A program made the position numbers and the translations under genes. From Cannabis sativa (lineage: Eukaryota > Streptophyta > Magnoliopsida > Rosales > Cannabaceae), in the NCBI RefSeq assembly GCF_029168945.1, contig NC_083605.1:73240969-73304968 (forward strand): 64,000 nucleotides of DNA, given 5' to 3'. Each line of letters starts with the position of its first letter. The first letter of the stretch is position 1. Positions 1 through 12,064 of this stretch are shown in pieces. The notes under the pieces were generated by a model that saw only the letters and a program-made list of their open reading frames with translations, was not told the origin of the DNA and searched no databases.

Positions 1-689
1 TTAATTGCTAGAAGAGGTCTTGTTAAATATTTAATTAATTATTTTAAGAAAATAGTTAATTATAATTAATTAATTTTAAAAAAAGGAATGTTTACCTATT
101 AGTAACTTGTTATTACATGTCAAAGAAAAATGTAATCATAATGGTCACAATACAAAAATATAACCATTAAATAGTCACCCATATATATATATATAGGAGG
201 AGAAGCAGAAGCATATACTATAGTGGAATAAAATGTGAATTCTTGTAAATATATTGTCTTCTTAGGCTTTAATTTGTTACTCCGAAAAATCACACTAATG
301 GGGCATTTCTGTAAGGTTGTTTGATTCTTGGAAATGAGAATGTAAAATACCTATGTTTGGTATAATATTTGTGGGAAAATTATGAGAAAGTGGATCTCAC
401 TTTTAAGTTTATGTTGGGGTAATCTTAAACTCTTTAAATACTTAAATTTGAGATTCTCTTAATCTCAACCACTCTCAACTAAAACCCACTAAATGAAGCT
501 TTTACACCAAATTAATACACCATATATAAGAGGAGAGTTAGGCATGTAAAAAAGATCTATTTAGTTAGAGCGGGTTAGAGTTCTGATCCGATAGATCACC
601 TCTGATTAGAAACCTTTGGATACTTATTGGATCTTGGATCAGAACTGCTTCACCCCGCCTATTTATTTATTTATTTTTTTTTTCTGGAT
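1..689. other. AT-rich intergenic segment carrying a duplicated array spacer
   Basis: No gene is supported here. At about 185-285 a stretch (agaagcagaagcatatactatag, then a gaattcttgtaa block) resembles 11340-11430 and the sequence flanking the solo LTR at 37785-37835 and 38776-38800. Both of those lie upstream of glycine-rich peptide genes, so this is probably the far-upstream part of another array unit whose gene lies left of the window. Positions 560-650 hold a short GATC-rich stretch. Confidence 0.5.
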
Positions 690-1050
690 CGGATTTGATC
701 CGACCCGATTTCAATTTATTAAAAAAAAACTTAATTCAAGACTCTGACCCAGACTCGGATGCCTTGGGACCTGGACCCGGACTCAGACCCACACCTAGAC
801 CCGGACCAGGACCGGGACTCAGGACCCGGGACCAAGACCAGGACCCGGGATCAAGACCAGGACCCAGACCCGAACCTGGACTGGGACCGAGGACCTAGAC
901 TTGGACCCGAACTCACACCGAGACCGGAACCCGGACCTAGTTCGAGACTTCGACTCCGAACCCAAACCTGGACCAGGACCCAGACACGGACCCGAGACCC
1001 GAACTCGGATCTAGACCGGGACTGGAATTTAGACCCAGACCGGGACCTTT
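690..1050. repeat. Degenerate GACCC/CGGACC-type GC-rich repeat
   Basis: About 350 bases of imperfect short units built on GACCC, GGACC and CCGGAC, very different in composition from the AT-rich surroundings. Several frames stay open only because the short period avoids stop codons, giving Asp/Pro/Gly-rich shadow translations that I do not regard as genes. The reverse-complement type (GGGTC) recurs at 33000-34520 and 56700-57065. Confidence 0.8.
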
Positions 1051-1478
1051 GAGGAGTGAATTAAATTTTAGAATTTTTTTATTAACATTAAAGCCAAACT
1101 ACCACTACTACGTAGTCATCCATGACCATCAAATCTACTCATGAAATTCCCTAACACATTCCTTTCATGTTAGGACATAATATTATAATGGTCATTATAG
1201 AGGTAATTTTATTGCTGTCCAATATTAAATACTTGTATGACTTGGACAAAAAATATAATAATTTTATATATTATTATATTTTATTTCCAGAATATTTATT
1301 TTTTATAAAGAAATAAATAATAAACTACCAAAATTTAATAATCCATCAATAACACAAACAAAAACAGTATGAGAGTATATAATTACCATGATAAACAAGA
1401 TTAACACAAAATAACTAAATAAAATACTATATTAATAAAAAAAAATAGAAAATTTATATACATGGACGTTAATTGTAA

Positions 1479-2480
1479 TGGGAAATTTAATTTTTTATCT
1501 TTACATTAGGGGGAAATTTTTCCCTTAAACCTAAAATACCCTATATTGGTAAAATGGGACAACATTTATTTAATTCCCACATTACCCCCCTCATTCAAAT
1601 CTGACTCCCCTCTCTCTTTCCCCTCTCTTTCTCTCTTTCTCTCTCTGTCTCGCATACCCTCAACCGCATGCACACCAGACACAGATGGAGACTGCCCACA
1701 CCCGTCCACGCAAGGCACCCACACTCGACCGGCCCCGCCGTTCACGCAGCCGACCGCCCCCACCATTGGGCCCAATATCGGACCCAACACACCAAAAAAA
1801 AGAGAACAACACATAGGCATTGGGCCCTATCAAACCCACCATCAGGTCCATCGGACCCAACATAATTTTTTTTGAAAAATCACTCAACACCGTCGGGCCC
1901 CATCGGACCCAACATCGGGTGCCATCGGTCCTAATGAGAAATTTAATTTCCAACACAAGCATCGGACCCCATCGGGTCTTTGTATTCACGTGAGCATCGG
2001 ACCTGCATCGGGCTCGACGAAAATTATAAGTCCAAATCACGATTTCCCCCACAAATCAAACAAAAATGTTTAACAAAATTTCCCTAAATTTCACAAAATT
2101 TAGATTTCACAAACAAAATCACAAACTAAATCAATCTTTAACATTTTCTCACAAAATAAATAAATAAATAAATAAATAAAAGGGACACACCTTGGACATT
2201 GTGTCGAGAGCAAGGGGCGCCGTCACGGTCAGTTTAAAATTGGATCCACCGTCAATAGCAGGGGGCTCTGTCACCGTGGGTTTAAATCAGTGGGTTTGGG
2301 ATGGGTTCACCGTGGGTTTGGGCTAGAGGAAGAGAGAGGAGGCGGTTTGGGTTTGGGATTTCAAATTAAAAGGGTATTATGGGGAATATGGTAATGTGGT
2401 AATAGATGGGGAATATGGGGTATTATGGATTTAGGGAAAAAAATTTAGGGTATTTTATGCATATTTTTTAAAATTTCCCA
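1479..2480. mobile_element. Candidate non-autonomous DNA transposon with inverted ends
   Basis: The left end reads TGGGAAATTTAATTTTTTAT and the right end, reverse-complemented, reads TGGGAAATTTTAAAAAATAT. Inner inverted copies of AAAATACCCTA follow on both sides. A direct TTGTAA lies immediately outside each end (1473-1478 and 2481-2486) and may be the target duplication. The interior has a CT-rich tract (1590-1650) and several CATCGGACCC-like units (1840-2010), with no transposase. Superfamily is unresolved because a 6-base duplication is not diagnostic. Confidence 0.6.
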
Positions 2481-2543
2481 TTGTAATTTATTACATCAAT
2501 CTTGTAGTACAATTTAATATATAATACTACCATTTTGTTATAT

Positions 2544-2916
2544 GGGTAAATATCATTTTAGACCTTGTGTTTTGTAAAAGTTACTAATTGGACCTTCTGT
2601 TTTGTTAAATGATAAAATGGACCCTACATTTTCTAAAATGGTACAAATAGGACCCTGAATTGATTTTTTTATCAAAATAAAATTTAAAAATAATCTGATC
2701 TAAATTTGTTACGATAAAATTGTTTATATTTTCTATATCTGTTCGTGTTAGGAATTATCTTCAAGTTGGTTAAATTAAAAAATAGTTGTCAAAAATTAAA
2801 CTCAGGGTCTTATTTTTACCATTTTAGAAAATAGTGAGTCTATTTTGTCATTTAACAAAACAGAGGATCCAATCAATAACTTTTACAAAATACGTGATCT
2901 AAAATGATATTTACTC
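2544..2916. mobile_element. MULE-type MITE with about 100-bp inverted repeats
   Basis: The ends read GGGTAAATATC and, reverse-complemented, GAGTAAATATC. The inverted similarity continues inward for about 100 bases (blocks around TTTTAGA, TTTTGTAAAAGTTA, GGACC and TTTTGTTAAATGA). A perfect 9-base direct repeat TTGTTATAT flanks it at 2535-2543 and 2917-2925. Long terminal inverted repeats with a 9-base duplication are typical of Mutator-like elements. It is 373 bp with no coding capacity. Confidence 0.85.
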
Positions 2917-2925
2917 TTGTTATAT

Positions 2926-3780
2926 ATACTATTTAAATTTTAATTAATTTCCTTTTTATAATATATGCATGGTAGATGTTGATGCCATCAAATCTATCTA
3001 TCCATCACGTCTAGCAACTTGCATAGAAATTGCAATTTTTGTTATTTTTTTTTTTCCAAATTTATTCAGTTACTTGAAGTGGGATGAAATATTTATTTAT
3101 TTATTATTATATAAGTTTGGATAATTTTGTATACACCAACAAAAATTAATAATTATACATGATGTCCTCTTACTTTTCTATATCTAGCAATGCTGGACAT
3201 AATAAAATACTTTTTATGTCTAATATTATTCATGGACATGAAAAGTTTTCACAACCCTTTCATGTGCGGGCACCCTATGACTTTGGTTTATTATTTCAAA
3301 ATAACTAAATCTATAATGTGTCCAACTGTCCATATATATATTTTTCTTTTTTATGATGAGAGACATTGGAAGATTGTGCTTTTGCTTATTTTTTTTATTA
3401 ATTAATTATTAAAAAAGTTTAAAGTTAAAATCTAATATTGTAGTAGTGCTTTTGGGATATCTCTATATGCTTTTAGGATCCATAATAAAAAATTCTTCAC
3501 TAATTGTATAACTTTTTACTTTTGTTATTTTAATTTGTATCAGTTTCCCTAAAAAAAATATTAATTTTGTTCATTATTAGTTATCTCTAATAATAATATA
3601 GGGTGCACAATATAACATTCTTTTTTAGGAAGGATCATAAAACATTATCATTTATTCATTATCTATATTCAACATTTTATATTAGTGAACACAAATTTAA
3701 ACCTTGATCAACTTCAAATCACGTACTTATATATAAACTTATAATGTATATATATAGAAGAAAACATAATTAAGAACACA
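2926..3780. other. Intergenic AT-rich sequence, no gene seen
   Basis: No conserved domain, RNA gene or clear repeat is visible. An open frame at 3190-3405 (+) has no recognisable motif and is not supported as a gene. From about 3700 the sequence begins to match the 3'-flanking block shared by the glycine-rich peptide genes. Confidence 0.5.
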
Positions 3781-3938
3781 ACAATAAGTTGGCATTTATG
3801 ATCTTATCTAATATAATATGATGTCTTACTCGTACTATTATTTTTTATAGTACTAACTAAAGAGTAAGAATAAGCCCTTTTCCGAACGGTTAAAAACACA
3901 AAGTTTTATATTTCATGAAGCATATATAGCCACCGTGA

Positions 3939-4202
3939 TTACCAAATACTGCCACCACTTCTATCATTAGTTACATATTCATCTTTACCACGGCTGCCGC
4001 CACCGCGACCGCCACCAAGGGCTTGTCCTCGGCCTTCTTCGCGGACTACAGTTTGGGTTGTGGCTCCATCTTGTGTTGCACCTTTAATTCCACTTCCGTG
4101 AGTATCAAAGAGAGATCTAGAGGCGTATGTACCAATTACCAAGCCCAATAAAACAAACAAAGCCACACTTATTGTAACTCTACGAGTATCATGCATGGCC
4201 AT
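3939..4202 (-). CDS. Secreted glycine-rich peptide precursor, array member A
   Basis: This intronless frame encodes 87 residues. Residues 1-27 look like a signal peptide: an Arg pair after the start, a long hydrophobic run (ISVALFVLLGLVIGTYA), and probable cleavage after TYA. The mature part begins SRSLFDTHG, continues as a Gln/Thr stretch (GATTQTVV), then a Gly/Arg-rich stretch and the charged tail KDEYVTNDRSGGSIW. The first ATG is used because the same N-terminus recurs in members B-E. It differs from the others in ending in Trp rather than Gln and in having the shortest Gly-rich part. Function is unknown: cell-wall structural protein and secreted signalling peptide are both possible. The match to paralogues makes it a likely real gene. 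Confidence 0.8.
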   Translation of the reverse strand: MAMHDTRRVTISVALFVLLGLVIGTYASRSLFDTHGSGIKGATQDGATTQTVVREEGRGQALGGGRGGGSRGKDEYVTNDRSGGSIW

Positions 4203-4270
4203 TTTGGGAATGATAATTAATTAGTAATTACAATTGTTATATATGGTTATATATAACATGCAAGAAATGG

Positions 4271-4284
4271 CACCTATAAAATAT
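4271..4284 (-). promoter_or_regulatory. Conserved TATA-like box of member A
   Basis: It lies within a block (GCAAGAAATGGCACCTATAA on the plus strand) conserved upstream of members A-E, about 70 bases before the start codon. Here the core is TATTTTATAGG read on the gene strand. Conservation against diverged flanks supports a core promoter. Confidence 0.6.
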
Positions 4285-4439
4285 GGAAGAAATTAATTAT
4301 ATAAAATTATTAATCAAGGGATTATGATGGTTTACTTCATGACAAAATCATATAATATAATAAAGAAGACATGGAAAACAAAGCATGAGACACATGGATT
4401 TCTTATAAATTTTATATATATATATATATATATATATTT

Positions 4440-4482
4440 CCCCAACTTGCCATTCACAATAAGTTGATAGCTCCTTTATTAT
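4440..4482 (-). promoter_or_regulatory. Far-upstream conserved block of member A
   Basis: AACTTGCCATTCACAATAAG followed by TTGATAGCTCCT recurs upstream of members B (25670-25705), C (32565-32600), D (36900-36935) and, with changes, E (56352-56385), about 230-280 bases before each start. This may be promoter sequence under constraint or simply duplicated spacer. Confidence 0.45.
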
Positions 4483-4869
4483 TATTAATATTATTATTAT
4501 TATTATTATTATTATGCTATATATAAAAAAAAAAAGATTTATGGATATTTTATTTTGAAATAAATCACTTAATTCTAAGATTTTTTTTTTTTTTGAGATG
4601 ATCCTAAGATATATAATAACACTTAGAAACCAATTCTAAAAATTTAAGATTTTAGGTTCAAAAAAAAAAAAATTAAGATTTTTATATGATTATTCATAAA
4701 CAAATCTTTTCCTAAATGTCACTACTATTGTAAGGCATTATTATATCTTAATTTCTTTATAAGATGTATGTTGTATTGTAATTAATTAGTCGATAATACT
4801 TTTGCTTAAATATTATTTCAAGTAGAATGAAACTTGTATTATAGTGAGCCAAGCCAAAAGAATTGGTAT

Positions 4870-5859
4870 TGTAGGAATTTACTTGGTGAAATTCCAAGTT
4901 TAACCTACACCAACTCAATTTTACAGTTAGAAACAACAGGGACAAATTTGTCCCAGAAAAATACAATTTAGAAACCCAATCAACGACAAAGAAACCTTGG
5001 CCGTTTCTTTCCTGCACGACAACGAAGCTTGTCGTTTTTACTCACACGACAAATCGTTTAAACCAAACGATTTGTCGTTCTGGATTGAACAAAACTAAGT
5101 TCAATCAGAGCTAACCCTAGCTCATTTGCACCTTCGAACATTCGAGAGTTTCTCAAACTCTCTCTCTTTCTCTCTGCCTTCTCTCTGGTTCTCAAACCCT
5201 AGAACCAGAGATCCTTCTCGATCTATTGATCGATCTTACCCAGAAACCTTCCCAAAAACACCACACAACACACACACACAAATATCAAACATAGATCATT
5301 AGGTTAGGGTTAGAAAAAGAACACCAGAGATTATAGAGGTTCGCCCTAAATCAGGGGTACGTCCTCTTTGAGCTCGCCTTGAAGACGATCTACAGATCTG
5401 CACTATTTTGATGAAGATTGATACAAAAGGTGAGAAATCCAAGTCACAAAACTTTGACTGGTATTTCAGATTGTCTCTCTTTTTCTTTCTATGTGTTTAT
5501 CTCTCTGTATTTTCTTGTTTCTCACTCACTAACACTTTTTCTTTCTTTGCATGAACTTGGAACACTGAGATTTGGAGCTGAAGCTTCTAGATCTGGAAAT
5601 CTGGGTTCGAGTTTTTTTTTTGGTATCTCTCAACTGAGAGATCTGGTATGGATCTAGTGCCCTTTTATACTTGTAGTTTAGGGTTGATCACAGATCTGGA
5701 AGTTAGTTACAATTTCGGTTGTAACTAACAACCAGATCTTGATCCACTAGAGGCAAAGCCACATAGGATCTGTCTTTGTATTCTGTTGTATTTATTTGTA
5801 TTTTCACTTCATCTTGTAAAACTGTAATAATAAATATTACAGTGAGATCTAATTTAACA
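4870..5859 (-). repeat. 3' LTR of the copia element at 4.9-11.2 kb
   Basis: 990 bp, near-identical to 10247-11239. In element orientation it opens TGTTAAATTAGATCTC and closes AATTCCTACA. An open frame inside (5418-5657 +) occurs in both LTR copies and is not a gene. Confidence 0.97.
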
Positions 5860-5870
5860 ATTTCCACCTT
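5860..5870 (-). other. Polypurine tract of the copia element
   Basis: On the minus strand AAGGTGGAAAT directly precedes the 3' LTR, the usual primer for plus-strand DNA synthesis. Confidence 0.85.
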
Positions 5871-5939
5871 AGATCTCTTCTGTAATGTTTATTATTATAG
5901 TTCTTCGTCTTCAAGGGTCTTAGCTCATAGTGGTAGTGG

Positions 5940-8900
5940 TCATCCACCACTACCAACCCCTAACAAGTTCAAGCAGTGCTTGAACTTGGTTAAGGGTAGC
6001 ACCTTAGTACCGATATCAGAAGGATTCTCTTCAGTGGGAACTTTCTCTATCTGTACAGCCTTCTGTGTCACTTTATCTCGTATAAAGTGATACTTGATTT
6101 CCACATGTTTGGTTCTGTCGTGAATGACAGGATTCTTACACAAGTGGATACAACTCTGGCTATCTGAATAGATTGTAGGTTCTTCATCTAGGAGTTTAAG
6201 TTCATCTAGTAGTCCTTTAAGCCAAATGGCTTCTTTAATAGCCTCTGTAACAGCTACATACTCAGATTCTGTTGTAGATAAAGCTACAACAGGCTGCAGT
6301 TGTACTTTCCAGCTGATACAATTACCCCATAGTGTAAAGAAATAGGCAGAGGTAGATTTTCTACTATCTCTGTCACCTGCATAGTCTGCATCACTGTACC
6401 CAGTGATCATTCTGTTCTTGTCCCTTCTCTTGTAGTTTAATCCCACTTCTGTAGATCCCAGTAAGTATCTTAGTAACCATTTCATAGCCTCCCAGTGTTG
6501 TTTACCTGGGTTAGCCATGTACTTACTTAGTACACTAATGGCATAAGCTAGATCAGGTCTGGTACTGACCATTAGGTACATCACAGATCCCACTGCACTA
6601 GAATAAGGTACTTCACTCATAGATTCCTTCTCAGTTGTAGTTTTAGGGCATTGGTCTTTGCTTAGATAGTACTGATTAGTCATAGGTTGCTTAGTTTGCT
6701 TTGCATTAGTCATAGAGAAATTCTCTAAGACTTTCTTAATGTAGTTTTTCTGATGTAGCCTTAGTGTTCCATGCTCCCTGTCCCTAGAGATGTTAATGCC
6801 TAGGATCTTAGCAGCCTTGCCTAAATCCTTCATCTCAAATTCTTCCCTTAGCCAACCTTTCATTAGGTCAATCCTGGTCCTTTCCTTGCTCACAATGAGC
6901 ATGTCATCTACATACAGCAGTAAGTAGATGACTTCATCAATCTTAGTGCCTTTGTAGTATAGACAGGTGTCATAATAGCTCCTAGAGAACCCCTTCTTGA
7001 TCATGAACTCATCAAACCTTTTGTTCCATTGCCTTGGTGACTGTTTAAGTCCATACAGGGACTTAATCAGTTTGCAAACCAAGTCTTCTTTGCCTTTTTC
7101 CTCATATCCTTTAGGTTGTTGCATGTAGATTTCTTCCTCAAGTTCCCCATGTAGAAATGCAGTAGTTACATCCATTTGATCAACTTCTAGGTCAAATTGA
7201 GTAGCTATGGTAAGTATAATTCTGATGGTTTTATACTTAGCCACAGGTGAGAATATCTCATTAAAATCAATTCCTTCTTTCTGTGTAAATCCTTTAGCCA
7301 CTAGTCTTGCCTTAAACTTCTTAGGATCTGTCTCAGTAAGTCCTTCTTTGTGTTTGAAAAGCCACTTGCATGAAACTATGCTCTTTCCTTTAGGTTTCTT
7401 CACTAGTATCCAGGTTTTGTTCTTTCTCAGAGATTCCATCTCTGTGTCCATTGCCTTGGACCATTTCTTGGCATCTTTATCAGTCATGGCTTCTTCATAG
7501 GACTTAGGTTCTGTCATTTCCACTCCCATAGCACAGAAAAATGCATAGGCTAGCACTTCTTCCCAAGCTGTGAAGCTGAATCTCTGTGTAGGTCTAGGAA
7601 CCCTTCTAGTTCTGTCTCTGGTCAGTTGGTAATCTTGTATTGCCTCATTTTCTTGTCCTTCTTCAGTAATAGGTTCCACCTGAATGTTGTCATCCTGAAC
7701 TTGGTCATTTCCTTCCAAGTTTTCATCTCCCTGAGTATTTTCCACCTGTTCTGGTTCCACCTGAACAGTATTAGGTTGAGTGTTCCTTGTTTGCATGTCC
7801 ACAGATGTGCCTGCAGGGTTAGTGTCTAGAGTAGGACTAGATATTGCATTATTATTAGTAATACAAGGGAATAAATCTTCCTTAAAAACAACATCTCTAC
7901 TGTTTATGGTTTTAAAACCTTGTTTCTCTCTTACCCATAATCTGTAGCCTTTAGTACCTTCAGGATAGCCTAGGAACACACATTTTAGAGCTCTAGGCTC
8001 TAACTTACCTACACTTTGATGTGCATAGGCTGCACATCCAAATACTCTTAAGTTTGAGAGATCAGGGGGCTTACCTGACCAGATCTCCTCTGGTGTCTTG
8101 AATTCAATGGCACTGGATGGGCTTCTGTTCACCAGGTAGGCTGCTGTTAACACAGCCTCTCCCCAAAATCCTTTAGTAAGCCCAGATTGTAATAATAGGC
8201 ATCTGACCTTGTTCATCAAGGTCCTATTCATCCTCTCAGCTACCCCATTCTGTTGAGGAGTAATTCTCACAGTTCTGTGCCTTTGAATTCCAACAGAGCC
8301 ACAATATCTGTTAAATTCATCACTGCAAAACTCTAAGCCATTGTCAGTCCTTAGGGTTTTAACCCTTTGATTAGTTAAATTTTCCATTAGGGTTTTCCAT
8401 TGTATGAATTTAGATAAAGCCTCATTTTTATGTTTAAGTAAAAAATACCCAAACTTTTCTAGAGTGGTCATCAACAATAGACATAAAATACACATTTCCA
8501 CCAAGTGTTGGAGTTTTCTCTGGTCCCCAAAGATCAGAGTGAACATACTCCAATATATGCTTAGTTTTATGAATGCCTGTTTTAAATTTCAGTCTATGAT
8601 GTTTACCTAAAACACAAGATTCACAGAAGTCAACTTTACTTACTCTGTCCTTACCCAGTAATTTTTGATCACTCATGATCTGTAGTCCTTTTTCACTAAT
8701 ATGCCCCAGCCTTCTATGCCATAGAACAGCCTTTAGGTCTTCTGGATTGCTAGTGACTGCATTATTGCAGTGAGTAACTGGTTCTCCATCTAGGTAGTAC
8801 AGCCCTTCATGTTTGTGTCCTTTAATGATTGTCATAGCACCCTTACTTAGCTTCATTGAACCTGCTTCAATTTTGCTAACAATACCCATGTCATCTAGAA

Positions 8901-10149
8901 CACTTATAGAAATTAGATTTCTAGCAAGATTAGGGACATACCTTACACCTGTTAAAGTTCTGACAATTCCATCAAACATTTTAAAACTTACATTACCTGA
9001 ACCTTCTATATTGCATGTGTTGTTATTTCCCAGAATTACTTTGCCACCATTAGAATCCCTGTAGTCAGTTAGGATTTCCCTAGAATTTGTCATGTGAAAA
9101 GTGCATCCAGAATCCAAAATCCAGTCATCTTTGAAAGATGTAGATGCAACATAGACTTCACCACTATCATAGCCATCTGAATAGTTTGCTTCTTGCTGCT
9201 TGTCATTTTGCTGTCTGTTTTGATCTGATCTTTCTGAAAACCTTCCACCTTTCTTGTTCTTGTATTTATTATTGTAGAAGTAGCAGTCTTTCTTGTGGTG
9301 TCCAGTCTTTCCACAATAGAAACACCCTGTAGAATCACCAGAATCTCTTGATGGTGATCTACTCTTCCCTCTGTTTGAGTTTCTATGATGATGTGCACTA
9401 TTACTTCTACCCCTGTTCTGGTAGGGTTTCTTGTGAGATGGCCTTCCCCTACTTAGGTTCATTTCACCATGTCCAGAATTGGATTTTTCACTCTTCATCT
9501 CTAAGTCTTTAGATTTTAGGGCTGAAATGACTTCATCAAGTGTAATTGAAGTCCTTCCATACTTGATTGCTGTCTTTACCTCTCTGTATGAATCAGGCAA
9601 TGAATTCAAAATGATTATTGCCTGATTTTCATCACTTAGAGCTTCATTCTCTCCTGAATTTGCCAATTCAATGTGCATTCTGAGAAACTCATCAAGATTC
9701 TGATCTAGGGTTTTAGTGTGACTCATCTTAAACCCAAAGATCCTTTCTTTTAGGTAGATCTTGTTAGTTAGGGATTTTTGTTGAAACTGTTCTTCAAGTT
9801 TCTTCCAAATTTTAGCTGGTGTTTCTTCTTTATCAACCAATCTGATAATGGCATCAGAAAGGTTGAAAATTATGATTCCAGTGGTTGTTTCCAACAGTTC
9901 TTCTTGTTGAATCTTTGAAGTGTTGTCTGGCCATTCAATAGGGTCTTCAAGAACCCTAAGTAGTTTCTGTTGAGCCAATAGAGATCTGATCTTTCTTCTC
10001 CAGATCCTGTAATCACCAGATCCATCAAAACGATCAATGTCAACCTTGATATTGCTCATGTTAGAAAAATCAAAATTAAATTGAATTGAGTTTAGAAAGA
10101 TTGATTTATTATCAGTTTGTGGAGTTTCCACAGGTTTCCCACTGTCCAC
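5940..10149 (-). pseudogene. Copia gag-pol polyprotein with a single frameshift
   Basis: Two overlapping frames cover what should be one polyprotein of about 1,400 codons. The upstream frame (10149-8434) holds a gag region, a zinc knuckle CFYCGKTGHHKKDC, the protease motif DSGCTFHMT, a pre-integrase HRRLGH and CESCVLGKHH zinc ligands, and the start of the integrase core (IVDDHSRKVW). The downstream frame (through 5940) has the rest of the integrase (TDNGLEF, NGVAERMNR), reverse transcriptase with YVDDML, and RNase H (YSDADYAGD, TESEYVA, KHVEIKYHFI). The frames are separated by one extra A in the run of six A at 8440-8445 (plus strand). Plant copia elements normally use a single frame, so this looks like a recent inactivating indel or a sequence error. 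No other break was seen. Confidence 0.93.
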
Positions 10150-10233
10150 AACTTCTTGTTGTGTTTCTTCTTCTTCTCCCAGTCTTTGTCACTTTCTTGA
10201 TTCTTTCTTGAGTTGATTTAAGCTTGAACCAAA

Positions 10234-10245
10234 GCTCTGATACCA
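10234..10245 (-). other. Primer-binding site (tRNA-iMet type)
   Basis: The minus strand reads TGGTATCAGAGC, the standard complement of the plant initiator-Met tRNA 3' end, one base inside the 5' LTR. Confidence 0.95.
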
Positions 10246-10246
10246 C

Positions 10247-11239
10247 TGTAGGAATTTACTTGGTGAAATTCCAAGTTTAACCTACACCAACTCAATTTTA
10301 CAGTTAGAAACGACAGGGACAAATTTGTCCCAGAAAAATACAATTTAGAAACCCAATCAACGACAAAGAAACCTTGGCCGTTTCTTTCCTGCACGACAAC
10401 GAAGCTTGTCGTTTTTACTCACACGACAAATCGTTTAAACCAAACGATTTGTCGTTCTGGATTGAACAAAACTAAGTTCAATCAGAGCTAACCCTAGCTC
10501 ATTTGCACCTTCGAACATTTGAGAGTTTCTCAAACTCTCTCTCTTTCTCTCTGCCTTCTCTCTGGTTCTCAAACCCTAGAACCAGAGATTCTTCTCGATC
10601 TATTGATCGATCTTACCCAGAAACCTTCCCAAAAAAACACCACACAACACACACATACAAATATCAAACATAGATCATTAGGTTAGGGTTAGAAAATGAA
10701 CACCAGAGATTATAGAGGTTCGCCCTAAATCAGGGGTACGTCCTCTTTGAGCTCGCCTTGAAGACGATCTACAGATCTGCACTATTTTGATGAAGATTGA
10801 TACAAAAGGTGAGAAATCCAAGTCACAAAACTTTGACTGGTATTTCAGATTGTCTCTCTTTTTCTTTCTATGTGTTTATCTCTCTGTATTTTCTTGTTTC
10901 TCACTCACTAACACTTTTTCTTTCTTTGCATGAACTTGGAACACTGAGATTTGGAGCTGAAGCTTCTAGATCTGGAAATCTGGGTTCGAGTTTTTTTTTT
11001 TGGTATCTCTCAACTGAGAGATCTGGTATGGATCTAGTGCCCTTTTATACTTGTAGTTTAGGGTTGATCACAGATCTGGAAGTTAGTTACAATTTCGGTT
11101 GTAACTAACAACCAGATCTTGATCCACTAGAGGCAAAGCCACATAGGATCTGTCTTTGTATTCTGTTGTATTTATTTGTATTTTCACTTCATCTTGTAAA
11201 ACTGTAATAATAAATATTACAGTGAGATCTAATTTAACA
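10247..11239 (-). repeat. 5' LTR of the copia element at 4.9-11.2 kb
   Basis: 993 bp, the partner of 4870-5859. It holds the same CT-rich leader and the paired GATC-rich segments. The few differences from the 3' copy indicate low age. Confidence 0.97.
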
Positions 11240-12064
11240 GGTATGACATATTATAATAATTTATTTTACCTTATTAAGAAGCCTAAACAACCTAATTAAT
11301 TTTTATTAGGTCAGGGGTAGATATATTACTCTTGTCTTAAAAACTATTATATTAGAGAGAGAAGCAAAATCATATACTATATTTAGAGGAGTAAAATTTG
11401 AATTCGTAAGTATGTTAATTACTCTCATTGGTTAGATTTTTTAGCAGAAGAATGACACCAAGAGAGGGGCTGAATTGAAATTTAGAAATTTTTTCTAAAC
11501 TCTAAAACAAAACAATTTATTTTTATAATCCAGATTTTTCATTGTAAAAGAGAAAAAATCAGTTCTGCTGAGCAGAGGTGTTCCAACAACATTTTTAGTG
11601 ACTATAATAAAATGAAAAAAAGAATTACTTAATTTTGTGAATTACTTATGAAAAATTAGGTAAGAAAAAGAATATGTAATTATGAAATTATAACTATATA
11701 ATCATAGGGATGTAAATGTAAATGAGTTTAAAGTGACATTACTATATAGTATTGGGTTTTAATTATTAATGACTTTTTGTAGAGTTTCTTCATCCTAGCT
11801 AGACACTAAAAATTTGAGATTTATGTCTCACAATGCGGGACACTAAATTATTAATTTATATTTTTTTTTCTATAACTAAAATAGAAGTATGAGGCATCTA
11901 GTGCGATACGAAAAACCTTTTCATTTGCACGCTTAGAGTAATGCTATAGAAGGATTCTTTTTAATTATTCTTAAAATGAGAGATGCCATAATAATTAATA
12001 GAGTAATTAAAAAAATGTTAAATACTTTAAATTTCGTCAAAAAAAAAAAAAATAGGTCACACCA
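11240..12064. other. AT-rich spacer, partly duplicated array sequence
   Basis: Positions 11240-11430 (attataataatttattttacc, then ttactcttgtcttaaaa, then atatactat) match 37696-37835 upstream of member D and, partly, 185-285. The rest is AT-rich with no gene, RNA or repeat that I can support. Confidence 0.55.

Larger units (their letters stand above)
4865..11244 (-). mobile_element. Young, nearly intact Ty1/copia LTR retrotransposon
   Basis: The element occupies 4870-11239 and is flanked by the perfect 5-base duplication GGTAT (4865-4869 and 11240-11244). In element orientation (minus) it runs 5' LTR (10247-11239), a tRNA-iMet-type primer site, gag-protease-integrase-RT-RNase H (10149 to 5940), a purine tract, and 3' LTR (4870-5859). 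LTRs begin TG and end CA. By eye they differ at roughly six substitutions plus a few small indels in about 990 bases, so the insertion is recent. It splits the spacer upstream of peptide gene A: the sequence at 11240-11430 matches 37696-37835, the spacer upstream of member D. One frameshift breaks the polyprotein. Confidence 0.96.

Noticed and set aside
690..1052. Asp/Pro/Arg-rich open frames in the GACCC repeat
   Set aside because: Products of short-period repeat without stops; the same occurs in every frame of the sister repeats.
1546..2052. Frames of 84-130 codons on both strands around 1.5-2.05 kb
   Set aside because: They lie in the CT-rich and CATCGGACC-repeat interior of an inverted-repeat element, with no domain or conservation.
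5418..5657. 79-codon frame, repeated at 10797-11108
   Set aside because: LTR sequence of the copia element.
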